Positions 50,701-62,364 are shown, numbered from the stretch's first letter. The stretch: 64,000 nt of DNA from Membranipora membranacea (GCA_914767715.1 OU612070.1:16695501-16759500); one strand, 5' to 3'. The notes: a model not told the origin generated them from the sequence alone. A program made the numbers and translations.

Positions 50701-53398
50701 CAGTGTCGCAACAACAGAGAGATTGATTTTATAAATGTTGGTATGCCCATACCGCAAAAATAAGCCCTGTCACTTACCGGAGTCCGTAAGTGAGACATGG
50801 TTTGTTCTTTCCTAGCCAGTAATTATCTGAGATACACACAAAGTCTACATTCTGAAATATTGAAAAATTGAAATACTGATTGGTTTAAGTTGAGAAAAAG
50901 GGCCACCAAACGGTGCTTTAAACAAGTTTATATTTCTCAGAAATCTCTCAAACATATGTGACTTATGGGACAGGCCATAGGTAGATGTCGGGTGTGAAAA
51001 AGGTACCAATCATATCTTAACAAACTCATAGCTTTACATATCATGGTCTGCTAGCGTCATGTGTCAGCCTTGTGAGTTGATGCGTCAATTTGGCTCTTGG
51101 TTCACCGACTTTTCCAGATCATGGTGCCACATATATGACCCACCTACACAAGTAGCCATTGGAAGTGAGATCATGTCATCAACTCGGAATTTCCCTATCA
51201 CATTCCACAATATATATATATATCAGACCTGATGAATTTGTGAACATCACAGACTTACCCTGCGACATTGACACCAATCAAATATAATACATGTAAATAC
51301 CTAAGGCAGCGAAATTTACCTTCATAAATGGAGTATCCTTCCTGGCGAAGACAGTCTCATCTAGACCCTCTGATCCGGATTCCTCCATACCCTCAAATAT
51401 GAACTTAAGATTTACAGGCAGATCCAGACCGAGCTTCTGGTATGCCTCTATCGTATTCAGCCACGCCAGACATGGTCCCTGTTAAACAATGAAGGAATAA
51501 GCGTTACAATGCTTCAAACATATACGTAGGGTTATATGTTGCAAACATTATTAAAGTGATTAGGAAAGCAAAAAACAACCACACTTCATATCAAAGTATT
51601 CTCAAAGCAATGGACAAAAAAACTAAATTTGTTAGCACCAGGAAATTACTGAATGATATAACCGACTTCAAAGTGCAAAAACTGCAGTATATTGTCAGAT
51701 GCGTTGAGATTGTGCAAGACCTTGCAAAATAAATGGTTAATCGTATTGTCTCTATGTTTTTGAATTTACAGCACCCATAGTTAAATAATTTAGCTACACA
51801 AAAACACCAAGCATCACACAAGGGTTATCCAGAAGCCTCCCCTGAAGGAAAGTATCATTCAATCCAAGATCTAAGGTCATTGATTGAGTGACAGGTGGTT
51901 GACATGTGACTCAAAATATTTAGCATGAAACTGAACTTTGCGCATAACATAGATAGCAAACAAACAATGCAAACTAATATCTACTCTGTGACCTTGTGAT
52001 TAATCACGCTATAGAAAGATTTTAATCTTTACAATTTAATACTGTGACCACCACTAAGATACATTCTTGTCTGAGGTGTTTTCATGGTATCAAAAACCAC
52101 AAAGAAGAGAAAATATACCGGTTCTGCACTTTAAAGCTAGCACTCATGATCCCTCATATGACATGTGGAGAGTGAGTACCTAAAGTCCACATCGACTATT
52201 AGCTTATTGCACCATAGCCAAACCAAAACAGGCATAGAATTGTAACAATAAGGATTGGGTTTGTTAAAGCACTCCAATCCCCTTTGGGTTTTGGTATCAT
52301 TTTGAAGCTCGTGGTCACGTAGTCTAACTAAGAGAACATCATTTCAAGGAATGAGCCATTGAGGAAGGAAAATTCTTCTCATATGCTCTCAAATACTCAT
52401 ACTGTCTCCCCTCACAAAAAGCAAACCCAAATAATAATCAAAAGCCATTTAAGTCGCGCAATCAATCAGCATCAGCATATCCCACCATCTGACCTTATCG
52501 TCCGTAGAGCCACGACCATAGAGTTTACCATCCTTCTCAGTCAGTACAAAAGGTTCTGTGTCCCAGCCGTCAGACTTCAGGGCAGGCTGAACGTCGAGAT
52601 GTCCATAGATGAGTATGGTCTTCTTAGACTTGTCATGTCCGAGCTCACCAAAACATATAGGTGGTATATCCAGCTGGGTTCCATCAGGTAAGGTCTGCTT
52701 GCCGGGTTCAATCAGCTCATATGTACCTCCCAATGTCTTCAACCACTGATTGTTGTAAAAATAGAGCAAATATGAAGTGATGATGTTTCTTAAGAGACAC
52801 CAAGACTTTGACAGGGGTATTTAAAGAATGAGAACAAAAACAAATGCAATTATTTATTTTATAATTCCATGAAAACCAATTCATGCCTATTATACTACCC
52901 AAATATCAGAAACACAGCAGCTCAAAGTGCTCAATCAACTGGTATAAATGAATATATACAGAAAAAGACCATAATTAAGTCAGTTAAAACTTCAGTATGA
53001 GTTTTGTGAATATTCATTATCAGTTACCTCAGCAACTTCAACTACTTGCTTCTTGATTTCACCACGCTTCTCAGGCCATGCTGACACACTCTGAATGGCT
53101 ACAGAGTCAGCAAGTCTCTTGATATAGAGTGACTGCTGAGAATCAATATACCTTGAAAATAATCACCAACAACATTTAAATCCATTAAATTTTCCAATAA
53201 TGCAGGTTGCACACTAGCGTATCCACTGGAATTGACCTTTGCAGATAGATTGAAGATGTATTTTTTGTTTCAGTGAATTGAAAACAGCTCAGTGCCCAAC
53301 TCATCTATGAACCATATTGGACAGTCGATCTTTGTATATATGGTAAAACCCATACATAACACTTACTTGAAGATAGCGTCAAGGTTGTCCGATGCCAT
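44780..53398 (-). CDS. Cytosolic non-specific dipeptidase (CNDP2-like), M20 family
   Basis: Exons in phase: 53398-53367, 53151-53028, 52745-52494, 51478-51320, 50851-50778, 50465-50391, 49506-49373, 48964-48854, 48307-48136, then either 47262-47177 or 46850-46762, then 45919-45753 and 44824-44780 (TAG). The product is 476 or 477 aa, against about 475 for human CNDP2, and it aligns along its whole length. Metal-site motifs are YGHLDVQPA (His 101, Asp 103), GRGSTDDKG (Asp 134), [11 protein letters not shown] (Glu 168-169) and SDNYW, plus [10 protein letters not shown] near the end. The last exon encodes only [14 protein letters not shown]. Family members are Mn/Zn dipeptidases that cleave Cys-Gly and other dipeptides in the cytosol. 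The start ([17 protein letters not shown]) is the only ATG in frame that keeps family length. The gene is upstream of and on the same strand as GGT. No defect is seen. Confidence 0.92.
44970..45390. repeat. Possible inverted-repeat element
   Basis: GAGTTTGAGCCTATTTGTGAG...CTCTC at 44987-45019 is roughly inverted at 45358-45380 (GAGGGTAACTCCAAAAATAGGC). Similar words occur at 36085-36115, 33695-33720, 48790 and 49828. It lies in the last intron of the CNDP2-like gene. Confidence 0.4.
46762..46850 (-). other. Alternative exon 10b of the CNDP2-like gene
   Basis: 89 nt, acceptor TTCTGTAG, donor AAAG|GTAAAG. It encodes [20 protein letters not shown] and then EAAKRAVIK. It starts in phase 2 and ends in phase 1, exactly as 10a does. 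The HPHY motif is closer to the usual CNDP2 sequence than that of 10a. Confidence 0.85.
46905..47141. mobile_element. MITE with 35-bp inverted termini
   Basis: GGAGTTGTCATCCTGTTTGA (46905) is repeated inverted as TCAAACAGGATGACAACTCC (to 47141), and pairing extends through GTGAGACAAC. The 237-bp body is non-coding. It lies between the two alternative exons 10b and 10a of the CNDP2-like gene. Confidence 0.85.
47177..47262 (-). other. Alternative exon 10a of the CNDP2-like gene
   Basis: 86 nt, acceptor CCCTTGCAG, donor GCTG|GTGAGT. It encodes [19 protein letters not shown] and then EAAKRAVRA. It is homologous to 10b over its full length with shared [15 protein letters not shown]. Confidence 0.85.
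47502..48003. mobile_element. Foldback element with 200-bp arms
   Basis: AAGTAGAAATGCGAGATAAA at the left end is inverted at the right end. The arms pair over about 200 bp, including GATAAACCCTGGGAAGACCC and TTTTGAAAGTCAGAACTT. Open frames on both strands here are translations of the arms, not genes. It lies in the intron before exon 10a. Its central part is related to the right ends of blocks A and B. Confidence 0.85.
49775..49855. repeat. 81-bp hairpin (palindromic element)
   Basis: TGCCTGAATACTAGTCGCTC...CCACTGGT pairs with ACCAGTGGAGGGGTAGCAAC...GCAGGCA around a 14-base GC-rich loop. Related half-sites occur near 48745-48830 and 41000. It is intronic in the CNDP2-like gene. Confidence 0.7.
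50047..50323 (-). mobile_element. tRNA-derived SINE, family 1, inverted copy
   Basis: On the minus strand GTAGGTGGTGGCTCAGTTGG, GGGTTCGAATCCC (intact B box), the family body and an end GATGGGCGAGTGATAAGACA then TTTTAAGCAACC. It lies in the intron between exons 6 and 7 of the CNDP2-like gene, sense to it. Just beyond the end, CCTTGTCACG and CGTGACAAGG form a short inverted repeat. Confidence 0.85.
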
Positions 53399-56300
53399 GT
53401 TGAAAATCTGATAACCTAAAGATAGAATATTATGTGGTATAGTAGTAAATCAACATAGAAATCTTGTTCGTTCATCCAATAGGGCTGCCTATTTAACACC
53501 ATTCTTGCATACTAGCGGGTATGCTTTATGAAGAGTGTAATTAAAATACATAACAAAACGAAACAATGACATTCAGTCATATTGTACTGTAGTAAGATCA
53601 TATCGTTGTGAAAAGAATCCTTGCGGCAATGGAACTCAAGTATGAATCAATATGAAACAATGAATATTTTGCACATCAGACTAGTAGTGACCATGTGCCT
53701 TGCCACAAAAAGAATAGTGTACTTGGATTTGTAGTTATATTTCTCCCTGGTTGAATTAAGGAGTTCATTCCTTTGTTGAATCCACTCTAGCTATGTTGAA
53801 TCAAGCATGGGGAGTCACAGGACATATCATATAGGATCTTAATCAATCAATCATTAGTAAAAATAAATATATAAATAATAGTAGTTGAAGTTGTAATAGG
53901 CAGTCCTGAGTCTACTAACTACCTAGTAGTTTCTAACCGTGGGCCCCTGGAACTTACATGTCTTTACCTGTAAGTCCCAGGGGCAGGGGCCCATGTTGTT
54001 TCTAACCACCAAGTTGGTACAAATAGACTCAAGGTAGCTACCTTTTATAACTACTCCTTGCTAAATATATAGCAAAAGCAACCAATTAATATCACACAGC
54101 ACAGCTTCACTTTTGTAATACTGTAATAATAATGTTGTTTCTTTGATCTGTGTGTATCAAGTTTCACTAACCTCCTTGGATTGTGTCTAACTTTCTTTTT
54201 CTCTCCTTGAAAACTTTTTCCTGTACCGCCCTAATGGCTAAAAAAGATACAAGGCAAGCATATTACATCTGAATTATTTCAAGGTCAGTATACCACCTGC
54301 ATCTGCCTTTTCTTTGCTATATCAGATTTTTAGTTAAACTTAATTTAATTGGCCAGGTTATTACTGCAGCTAACCAATCAGAGGAAACATTAAAATTTTT
54401 AGAAATTACTGTCCAATCAGTGGGAAGCTAGCAATGGAAGCAAATTAGTAGTCAAGAGCGGGCAAATCCTCACATACATGGAATAGGGCTTATTAGCCAA
54501 ATGTGTCTGCACTGATTGGCTTATGGGTGGCTGGCGGCAGGTGGCTGACAGCTGGCAAAAGAATGAGATGTTGGTGGACAGACTTGAATAATAATACACA
54601 CATTGATAAGTATCTACCTTTGTTTCGGCAACATGCTTGACTGTTCAGGAGGTAATTTGTGGCCTCACACACACACACAATTTTAATTAAATATCCATAA
54701 CATTTACCCATTGATATCAATATATATCAATGCATTTACCAATTGTGGTGTACATGAGTAAAAATAAGGATATACTTACTCATAGCTATAGATAATCATC
54801 GTCACAAAAACGCACTAGAGTGAAACTTAAATTTTCTGCCAATAAATGTAGTGTACCTACGTAGTTATTTGATACAAATATATTATATTTTTATATATAT
54901 TTATAATTTAGGTCTACCATGGCTGTCGCCTGACACACTCAATCCTTTGGGGCAAGAAGATGAAGGGGCATGATTGAGTGTGGCAATTGTTATAAGGTTA
55001 ATTGTTTCCCAAGGGATGTGTCTCAATTCCCTGAATTTCTTGCTGGTGAGGAAAACCCTACATGAATATTTTCGCAGCGTCTAAATTATAGATTTGTTTT
55101 CCCAATTAATTTTGTATTTCTCTTTGTCTTTTCATTATGCAGCCTTTTAGTTTTATCTTACACTGTTACAGTGTTATTAGATTTAATCGGAGAGTGCATG
55201 CTTTCCCTACAAGGTATTGGCTGTCAATTTGACTGGGACAGATTTCATCGGACATGAATATTCAAAGCGTACACCTCATCGATTTTATTTAGGTCAGCAA
55301 AGCAAAGTTTGAGGTAAGCAGTAAGGATGACTTACTCTCTGGAAAGGCACCAGCTGTTTGTTTTATTGATTAGTTTAGTTCCTCAATTTGGAAACAAGTG
55401 TAGACTCCAATCATCTGAAAGCATTCGGGCTGCAATGAAAACACTGGTTTCCACATCTCACTACCGTAACTTACTGAGTTGAGACTTTGAACTGAATTGA
55501 GGGCCTCTAGACTAACAGTGTTGTTTTATACATCTCTTTATTGCTTTCCCAAATCACTGTCACTCTAAAGTCCAAAATAGTCAAGTGTGATGACTAACAA
55601 CCAAGAGCCAGTTGTTACTTCTTTGGGAGTTGTGCATTTATATCACAAAAGAGGATAACTCAATGCTAGTCGGGTATGTGATGAATTAGAATTTCAAGAA
55701 AAACAACGATGACCGACAGAGTTCAGTCGATTGTTTCCAAATATTAATTTGATAATGATTGATGATTTGCGATACTAACCTGTGCTCCCAACACTGAAAA
55801 ATGATACGATCTTCAAACAATCACTACAGAATGTAACATCACCAGGAGTTTAATGTGGGTTGTAAAAGTAAAAAACCTGTTGATGCCAGACAAAATAATC
55901 TACTCGATAACAACTTTGTTCCATAAAGTTTCTTTTGTGTGATATGATTTGTTAGATATTTATTGCTGTTTTCTAGTGAATTTGAATCATTAATGTAACA
56001 CATAAATATGAAGCGGCACATATTTATATATGTATGGTTTATGTGCAATTTCATACGTTAGACTTTTTAGCTTTTGTTGGCAACAGCTGCACCGTATTTC
56101 CTGGCTTTGAAAGGATGACATAAGGGAACAGTGTGATAAAATCTGATTGAACTTGATTGTGATTTTTTTTTTAGCCATTATAAATGAACGAAACAATGAA
56201 ATATAGATCTATGCTGGACAAAAAGGATGTCAATGGCAAGGCAAGGCTTTCGATTCATTACAACTATCAAAATTTGCTGAAGCCCCACAAGATATCGGCG
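53399..56300. other. 5' flank of the CNDP2-like gene and spacer
   Basis: No coding exon is recognised. A non-coding first exon of the CNDP2-like gene may lie near 54240-54180. Small inverted repeats are seen at 53940-53991 (GGGCCCCTGG...CCAGGGGCAGGGGCCC) and 54931-54981 (CACACTCAATC...GATTGAGTGTG). A CA run lies at 54665-54680. Confidence 0.45.
54420..54600 (-). repeat. Dispersed repeat, also at 63470-63640
   Basis: On the minus strand CACCAACATCTCATTC, then GCCGCCAGCCACCC, AATCAGTGCAGACACATTTG and CCCGCTCTTGACTACTAATT match the plus strand of 63490-63610 at intervals. Its type and full ends are unknown. Confidence 0.6.
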
Positions 56301-56359
56301 TGACTCCTGACATATTGATACTTTCTCTAAATTTCATGTCCAGAAGACAGCAATGCGTT

Positions 56360-57260
56360 AGGATAAAATACGCAACTTCAGACTATATACCGATACACGT
56401 GGGGTTCCACAGGGCACACTCTCAGGGCCAATGTTCTGGTTGGCTTTTAACTCCTACAGTCCTCCATCAGCTAACTGTCTCACCATGTACGCCGATGGCA
56501 TAACCTGTTCAACACCTGTCGCCAGCTCAACAGATGATAACTTACAACCTATGGTAGACTGGGGTATCCTGTGGAGCAGTAAGCATAAGATGACGCTAAA
56601 TCTAGATAAAACTTGGAGTATGATGCTAACTTTAGGCTGGAATAGCAAACCTCCAACAGTTTTCTCCCCAGTAAAAATGGTTACCAGGTGGAAATTTTTA
56701 GGAATTATCATAGATCAGTATTTGAATTTTCATACCCATATTGGCTATGTGCTTGATAAAGCCCAAAAGAGGTTTTATAGTTTGCTACAGCTGGAACGTT
56801 TTGGTGTGTCTTGTGACAAACTTGTGCTTTTTTATGTTGCCAACATACAATCAATCCTTACTTATTGTATTCCTGTTTTTTTTCCCATGTTTACTCTTTG
56901 GAACGATTTCAGAAATTGTGCACAATTTACCCACATGAGAGAATATCAGCACTAGCCATTCCTGAGTTAGGACTTTTTAGTGAATCACTTTATCAGAATC
57001 ATTTTATCAAGATAGCCAGCGACCGCAGGCATGGGCTCTACACGTTAGTCACTCAGAGGCAGTCGTCACAGTATAGACATTTGAGTTGACTGAAGGACAA
57101 TTTTTTAGTCAAGGTAAACACTTCAAAATGCAGAAAATCTTTTTTCTTGATGGTGGTACAAAGTTTTTATGATATCCAATTTTATTTTTTACCAGAGCTC
57201 GCCAACTGTTTTATTTAATACCACAGCGGATTATAAATAAATCTGTAAATCTGTAAATCT
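56360..57260 (+). mobile_element. LINE 3' fragment, second family
   Basis: The frame from about 56388 reads RGVPQGTLSGPMFWL, then YADGITC (the catalytic YADD motif has lost its second Asp), then WKFLGIIIDQYLNFHTHI and the thumb region to about 56888. A frameshift leads to RISALAIPELGLFSESLYQ and a TGA at 57087-57089. The tail is ATAAATCTGTAAATCTGTAA repeats (57235-57260). It is 5' truncated and inactive, and the tail differs from that of the 26945 family. Confidence 0.85.
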
Positions 57261-57456
57261 AATCAAAAGAAACGCACCAAAACAAAGTCTGATAAAGCTG
57301 GGAGGTATATAGAAAAAGCATGCGTAGTAGGTGCTGACTCTTGATGAAACGGCTGACGATATCTCATAATAAATACATCGTGAGAGTGTCTTTTTTAGCT
57401 CCTGACGTGATTAGCTTGTTTTCTCATTAAAAAAATGTATAACTGTGTATACACAC

Positions 57457-57627
57457 CCTAGACTAAATAATAAACCTAGACAGGACACTATATGGAATAT
57501 TAGCATTGAGGCACTGAGGCTTGCAAGTCAGTGAGCATCATAGCTGTTACACAATCCAATGTCACAATCATCAACTTATACTTTAGATGTAGATACTGTC
57601 CTGTCTAGGTTATTATTAAATCTATGG
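57457..57627. mobile_element. MITE with CCATAGA-type termini and target duplication
   Basis: CCTAGACTAAATAATAAACC plus TAGACAGGACA at the left pairs with the inverse of TGTCCTGTCTAGG...ATCTATGG at the right. TATACAC is repeated directly on both sides. The body is non-coding. Confidence 0.8.
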
Positions 57628-57811
57628 TATACACCGAGAGCTGCGCATGTTAGTCTTATTAATTTAAATTGAGATGATGACATATCTCAAGTGCTGTTTG
57701 TCTTTATCTTGCCCCAAAACTATTCATGACAGCGTAAAATATAATTTTTGAAATTGAGCTTTAGTATAGAATTAGAATAGATTGTGCTCCCGAATGAGTA
57801 GTTGCCCACCT

Positions 57812-58196
57812 AATGGATGGATGGATGGATTTTATTACTATCACTGACAGCATTATTAAAAGAAAAAAATGAGTCGCGAAATACAGTGTAATTGCTGGCA
57901 CTTTGAATCAGCAAGAAAAAGTGAAGACTTGGAATAAAAAATCAAATCTCTGTCTAAAAAAGTAATTCGTTTAAAATAAGAGTGATATGACGTAGAAAAC
58001 AGTCTCTCCCCAGTGAGCTTCTATGTTTTACTGTACGGTATCTGCCAGATGGACATTTACTCAACAAATCATTGATGAAATGATCCTCATCGTGAGTATA
58101 GCGTAAGGCCAGTGTTAGCGTCTGATTGTCCATCATGGTATAAATGTCGGGATGTTCAATGTCCGAGAGAAGACTACTATACAGCTGTAAAGTCAT
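57812..58196 (-). mobile_element. 3' fragment of the 26945-29940 LINE family
   Basis: The minus strand reads IEHPDIYTMMDNQTLTLALR, KCPSGRYRTVK and RDCFLRHI, parallel to the C terminus of the larger copy. It ends in CCAT repeats. The 5' part is absent. Confidence 0.85.
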
Positions 58197-58659
58197 GATT
58201 CCATTCCTATGTTTTATCAGGGACCCACCCTCCAGGGACCCACCCTCCCTGGTTTTATCTTCATACTCAAATCTAGTCTAAGTGCTAAGACGGTTCCATC
58301 CAATGCGAGTTAGTGGCATTACATTATCAACCACTCACTTTACCCTATTTTACCTCATTTTAATCAGATGATACTACTGATATTACTGTAACCTTGGGAA
58401 CTGTTGAGACCATTAAGACCAGATAAGATACTGAGCAACGTGTCAGTGGTGAGAAACACCACAGACCACACACAATTAATAAAGAGCAGGATGTCGGATG
58501 ATGGAATTATTGATATGGTTGGTATAATTAATCGCAGGTTTACTCACAGACAGGAAAAGGCCAGCCGACACGTTATTAAAACTGAGAGTGACTCCTACAG
58601 ATTTAATAGTAATGTATATCAGGCGACTGCAGAGGGCACATGGGCTTTAGTGTCCATCA
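58197..58659. other. Spacer upstream of the tRNA gene
   Basis: A short direct repeat GGGACCCACCCTCC occurs twice at about 58220-58250. The open frame at 58404-58727 runs into the tRNA and has no domain, so it is not called. Confidence 0.45.
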
Positions 58660-58730
58660 GCGTCGGTGGTGTAAAGGTTAGCATTGTTGCCTTCCAAGCA
58701 ATAGATCCGGGTTCGATTCCCGGCTGACGC
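58660..58730 (+). tRNA. tRNA-Gly (anticodon UCC)
   Basis: The 71-nt sequence folds as a standard cloverleaf. The acceptor GCGTCGG pairs with CTGACGC (one G-U). The anticodon stem GTTGC/GCAAT encloses the loop CTTCCAA with anticodon TCC. The T stem CCGGG/CCCGG encloses TTCGATT, an intact B box. A TTTT Pol III terminator follows at 58735-58738. Unlike the SINE heads in this window it has complete pairing and no attached body, so it is probably a working gene. Confidence 0.93.
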
Positions 58731-58931
58731 ACAGTTTTATCCTGTGCAAGCTCAGCAGCAGCGTAGGCCACCGTTGCATTCCTGAGATTTACAAAGAAGA
58801 CAATAAATTCTTGATGTGACTTGCTGGTTTCCGTTGAAGACATCATGACCCATATTTGTCCATTCCATATATGTTTCTAAACCAAACCTATAATTCGTAG
58901 TCCAACCAAAAAGATACAAAGCATGTTTGTA

Positions 58932-58985
58932 TGTTTGTTTGTTTGTTTGTTTGTTTGTTTGTTTGTTTGTTTGTTTGTTTGTTTG
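58932..58985. repeat. (TTTG)n microsatellite
   Basis: About 13 perfect TTTG units, 200 bp downstream of the tRNA gene. Confidence 0.95.
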
Positions 58986-59908
58986 GTGATGAGTTTTTGT
59001 CATGGTGGTAGTTTTCGGACGATGCTATACGGGTGCTTTGATGACACTTGATCCAATTAATAAAATATTGATATAAACTTCACCAACAGGATCGATTGAG
59101 GAATGCATTGCAATGCCAACCTAAACTCTTCATCAAAAGCAATTACTTCAGGATTTTATTCTGTTGAGTATGAGATCAAAATAAAAAACTAAGATTCACC
59201 GTCAAACGGGAAAATTGCTTTTAAAATTGAGACAAATTCGGGTTTGTGAATTCGCGTAATTGCCGTATTACGCGTAATAATTTGCGTAATTATATCAATT
59301 TAACCCATCCATCAGGAGAATGCTCTGGCACCCCTCCCATATTCCACTGGCCTGCTGCCCTTAAGCCATATATATCCCCACAAGCCCTCTGTAGTTGGTG
59401 CACTTGACCACTGGACTTGCACCAACTACAGGAGGCCTCTGAAAAAAAAACTCTTTTTCCACAAAAATAGTTGACCCCATGTGGTAACAGGATAAAATCG
59501 AATAGACAAAACAGAGTTGCTTCCACTTTGTGAATGAAAGGACAACTCAGAAGCTACATGTTAAAAGGCACTCACAAGTAATTTGTAGTACAGTTGTTTA
59601 ATGATTAATGACTCATATGTTTGCAGCCATCAAATTCATATACCCAATGACTTCTACAACATAGAGACCATTATCCTTATAATTATTTGAGTCATATGTC
59701 CAAGTGGATGTCAGTAAAAGTGAAATGTGAAAAGCTTTTCAATGTCCAGCTAGTTTGCAGCATAACCGATAAATTACATGTTCTACCAAATTGACTTATG
59801 AATTTTGAGGAGAAAGTAACCAATTAAAAGTGTTACCAAAGCCAAGTCGAGAATAGTATAGCAATTATGCCGAGCTGCTTTTGAAAAGTTGAAGCAGGCG
59901 ACCATTCT
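58986..59908. other. Spacer, 3' flank of the TIR-like/TPR gene
   Basis: No gene is seen. A perfect 13-base stem (TGTAGTTGGTGCA / TGCACCAACTACA) lies at about 59390-59431, and an alternating ATTACGCGTAAT-like palindrome lies near 59266-59290. Confidence 0.5.
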
Positions 59909-62364
59909 CTAGCCGCTAACTTCTGTTTTCTGCTTCTCAATGTTCACCTTCATTTCCTCCATGGTACTTATTGTTTTCTGAACTTCTGGATGATCTACCC
60001 CTAGAGCTTTTTGTTCTATGACAAGCGCCCTCCGACAATATTCAAGCGCCTCGTCTTGTCTATCTTGTTGCTCATATATGAAACCAATAGACTTAATGAC
60101 ATCAGCGACTTTAGGATCATCTCCTCCAAAGACGTTCTGTCTTATGCTTAGTGCTTTATTGTAGTTTTCCAAAGCTTTGTCTAGCTCATCTTTCTCGTCG
60201 AATACATTCCCTATTTGGGCATAAGAGTCTGCAGTATGAGAGTGATTCTCACCATAATTGTTAAGTGTCACAGCGAGTGACTTGCTGTGGTATTCGAGAG
60301 CTTTATCCAGATCATCTTTTTTCAGGTAGGCATTTGCCATGTTATAGAAGAGATCAGCTACTTGAGGATGATTTTGACCAAAAGTTCTTAGTTTGATTGG
60401 GAGTGCTTTGTCGTAGTACTCGAGCGCTTTATCTTGTTCCCCTTTGTCATCATAAATAGAACCGATGTTATTGTAGCTTGTAGCGAAAAGTATATCACCA
60501 CTAACTAACGTTTTCTCCAATATTGAGAGGGCTTTTAGGTGGTACTCGAGTGACTTATCAACTTCACCCTCATGTTCATACACGAGAGCTAAGTTATTGT
60601 AGGAACCAGCCACATCGGGATGTTCTTCACCGAATGCTGCCAGCCTGAGGGACAGCGCCTTATTATGATATTCCAGTGCTTTCTCATTTTCCCTTTTATC
60701 ATCATAGACATTTGCAATGCCATTGTAGATAGTTGCTAATGTTTCTTGGTCATCAACAGACGTACTTTTGTCCGTACCTGTGTTTAAAGCGATTGTCAGT
60801 GTTTTGTTGTAATATTCCAGTGCTTGATCTAACTCACCGCGTAGTTTGTACAGATGACCCATATTATTGTAGGTATCTCCTATATAAGAGTGGTTATCTC
60901 CTAGCGCTCTCCGATCGATGGTTAGTGATTCATTAAAGTGATGAAGAGCTTGGTCAAGAAAGCCAAAATCCATCATTACAGTCGCGCTATGTAATAGGAG
61001 CGTGGAATTTTCAGGGTCCTCTTGAATAATTGTCTGAAGCTGGTCAATATACCAGCTTCGTATACTGTTGTTAACTTGCTGATCTACATGCGGAAACCCA
61101 CCATCAGACTTCTGGATGACTTCGAATATAAGTTCTCTATCAGAGTCAGATTTAGCCTCGGCTTTTTCAGCCTGGATATGTGATATGGCTTGAATCAAGA
61201 GATCAGGGTCAGCAAGAACACCTGCTTTAAGATCTGGAATCTCACTACCTGGAAGATTGATAGACAGCTTCACTTCAGACTCCTCTAGAGCATTGAAGAT
61301 CTCAAACAGGCACCAAGCCCTCTTCATCGGCATCGGATCGTTCCATGGGGAGAGTACTAGCAGAACCTGTCCAATGTTTCTTATACTGTCTCTAAATGTT
61401 GAGCTGAACCAGTCAAAGTCTTTTGTAGCCACTTCATTCTGATTATTCGTGAAAAGGTCAAACCAGAAATACGTATCAGGGTTTTCGCTTGCATACTTTT
61501 CCATGACGTCTACCACGACATCGTAGAAGACATACCTCCAGGCATGAGAAACAAATACGGTGGCAGCGGATACTAGAGGCATTCCGGTTTTGTCATCTCT
61601 GACATTGACATACTGTTGAACATACGGTTGGTTGTCGGCTTTTGTTTCTGGCTTGACATATGCAGAATTGAGTTGAGATGTCGTGAGATGACTGTTTTTT
61701 GCTTCAGGGTGGTCTTCTATAAACTTTCGAATTGCCGTGATATGTAATCCTAATGGTTTCTTATCTGTAAGCAAAACATTTATATCAGCAGGATGTAAAT
61801 GTAATCGAATTTAATTTAACAAACACCAAAATATTAACTTGTGAAGTTTGTAGATTTACTTCAAGCTATTTAGTTAAATGATTATTTTTTCGATGAAAAC
61901 AGGCAGCGGCCGGCAATGATATCAAATCACTCTTTAATGCTGTGGCGAAAAAAATCATGAGGGATGTAGTGTCTTTCTTGTCCTTCCATTGAGAATCATA
62001 TCAAGTCACGAGATGGTACAACAGTGGTTGATGATGGAATGCCACAAACAAAACAAGTCCGACAGTTGTTATCTAATCACAGCAGCTTTTCCAACAAGGA
62101 GTTACTTTCAATTACTGTAGATGAAGATTCGCAGAATTAATGGGATTTATACTTCATATAAAGTGACAAAGATTTTATATTATATTATATATTGGAATGA
62201 TTTGTCGTCAACTCATAACAAGGGTCATCAGGAAAGTGAAACATTGAAGATTTTCACTCAATTTCAAATGAATCATCTTGGCAATGTATGTTATGGGGCT
62301 TTGTAAACTTACCACTGTTTGGGCTGCTAGCTGTAGGCCTACTTGTACTGGGCCCACATCCCAT
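59909..62364 (-). CDS. TIR-like domain protein with TPR repeats and acylation-type N terminus
   Basis: Two exons, 62364-62313 and 61764-59909, joined in phase 1 by a GTAAGT donor and TTGCTTACAG acceptor, give 635 aa ending in TAG. The N terminus is MGCGPSTSRPTASSPNS: Gly2 and Cys3 form a classic myristoylation plus palmitoylation signal, so attachment to membranes is inferred. Residues about 86-185 show a TIR-like alternation of strands and helices: VFVSHAWRY (box-1-like), TYFWFDLF, VLLVLSPWND, then KRAWCLFEIFNAL. In TIR NADases of plants the WCLxEL motif carries the catalytic Glu; Glu172 occupies that place here. Residues about 300-610 are eight 42-residue TPRs of kinesin-light-chain type (consensus Y-NNIG-VYDDKGE-DKALEYY-KAL-I). 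This is probably a signalling or sensor protein, not a kinesin light chain, since the KLC heptad region is missing. The frame is open upstream of the chosen ATG, so a longer start is possible. Confidence 0.87.

Noticed and set aside
58404-58727. 107-codon open frame overlapping the tRNA gene
   Set aside because: It is read through the tRNA and has no similarity I can recognise.
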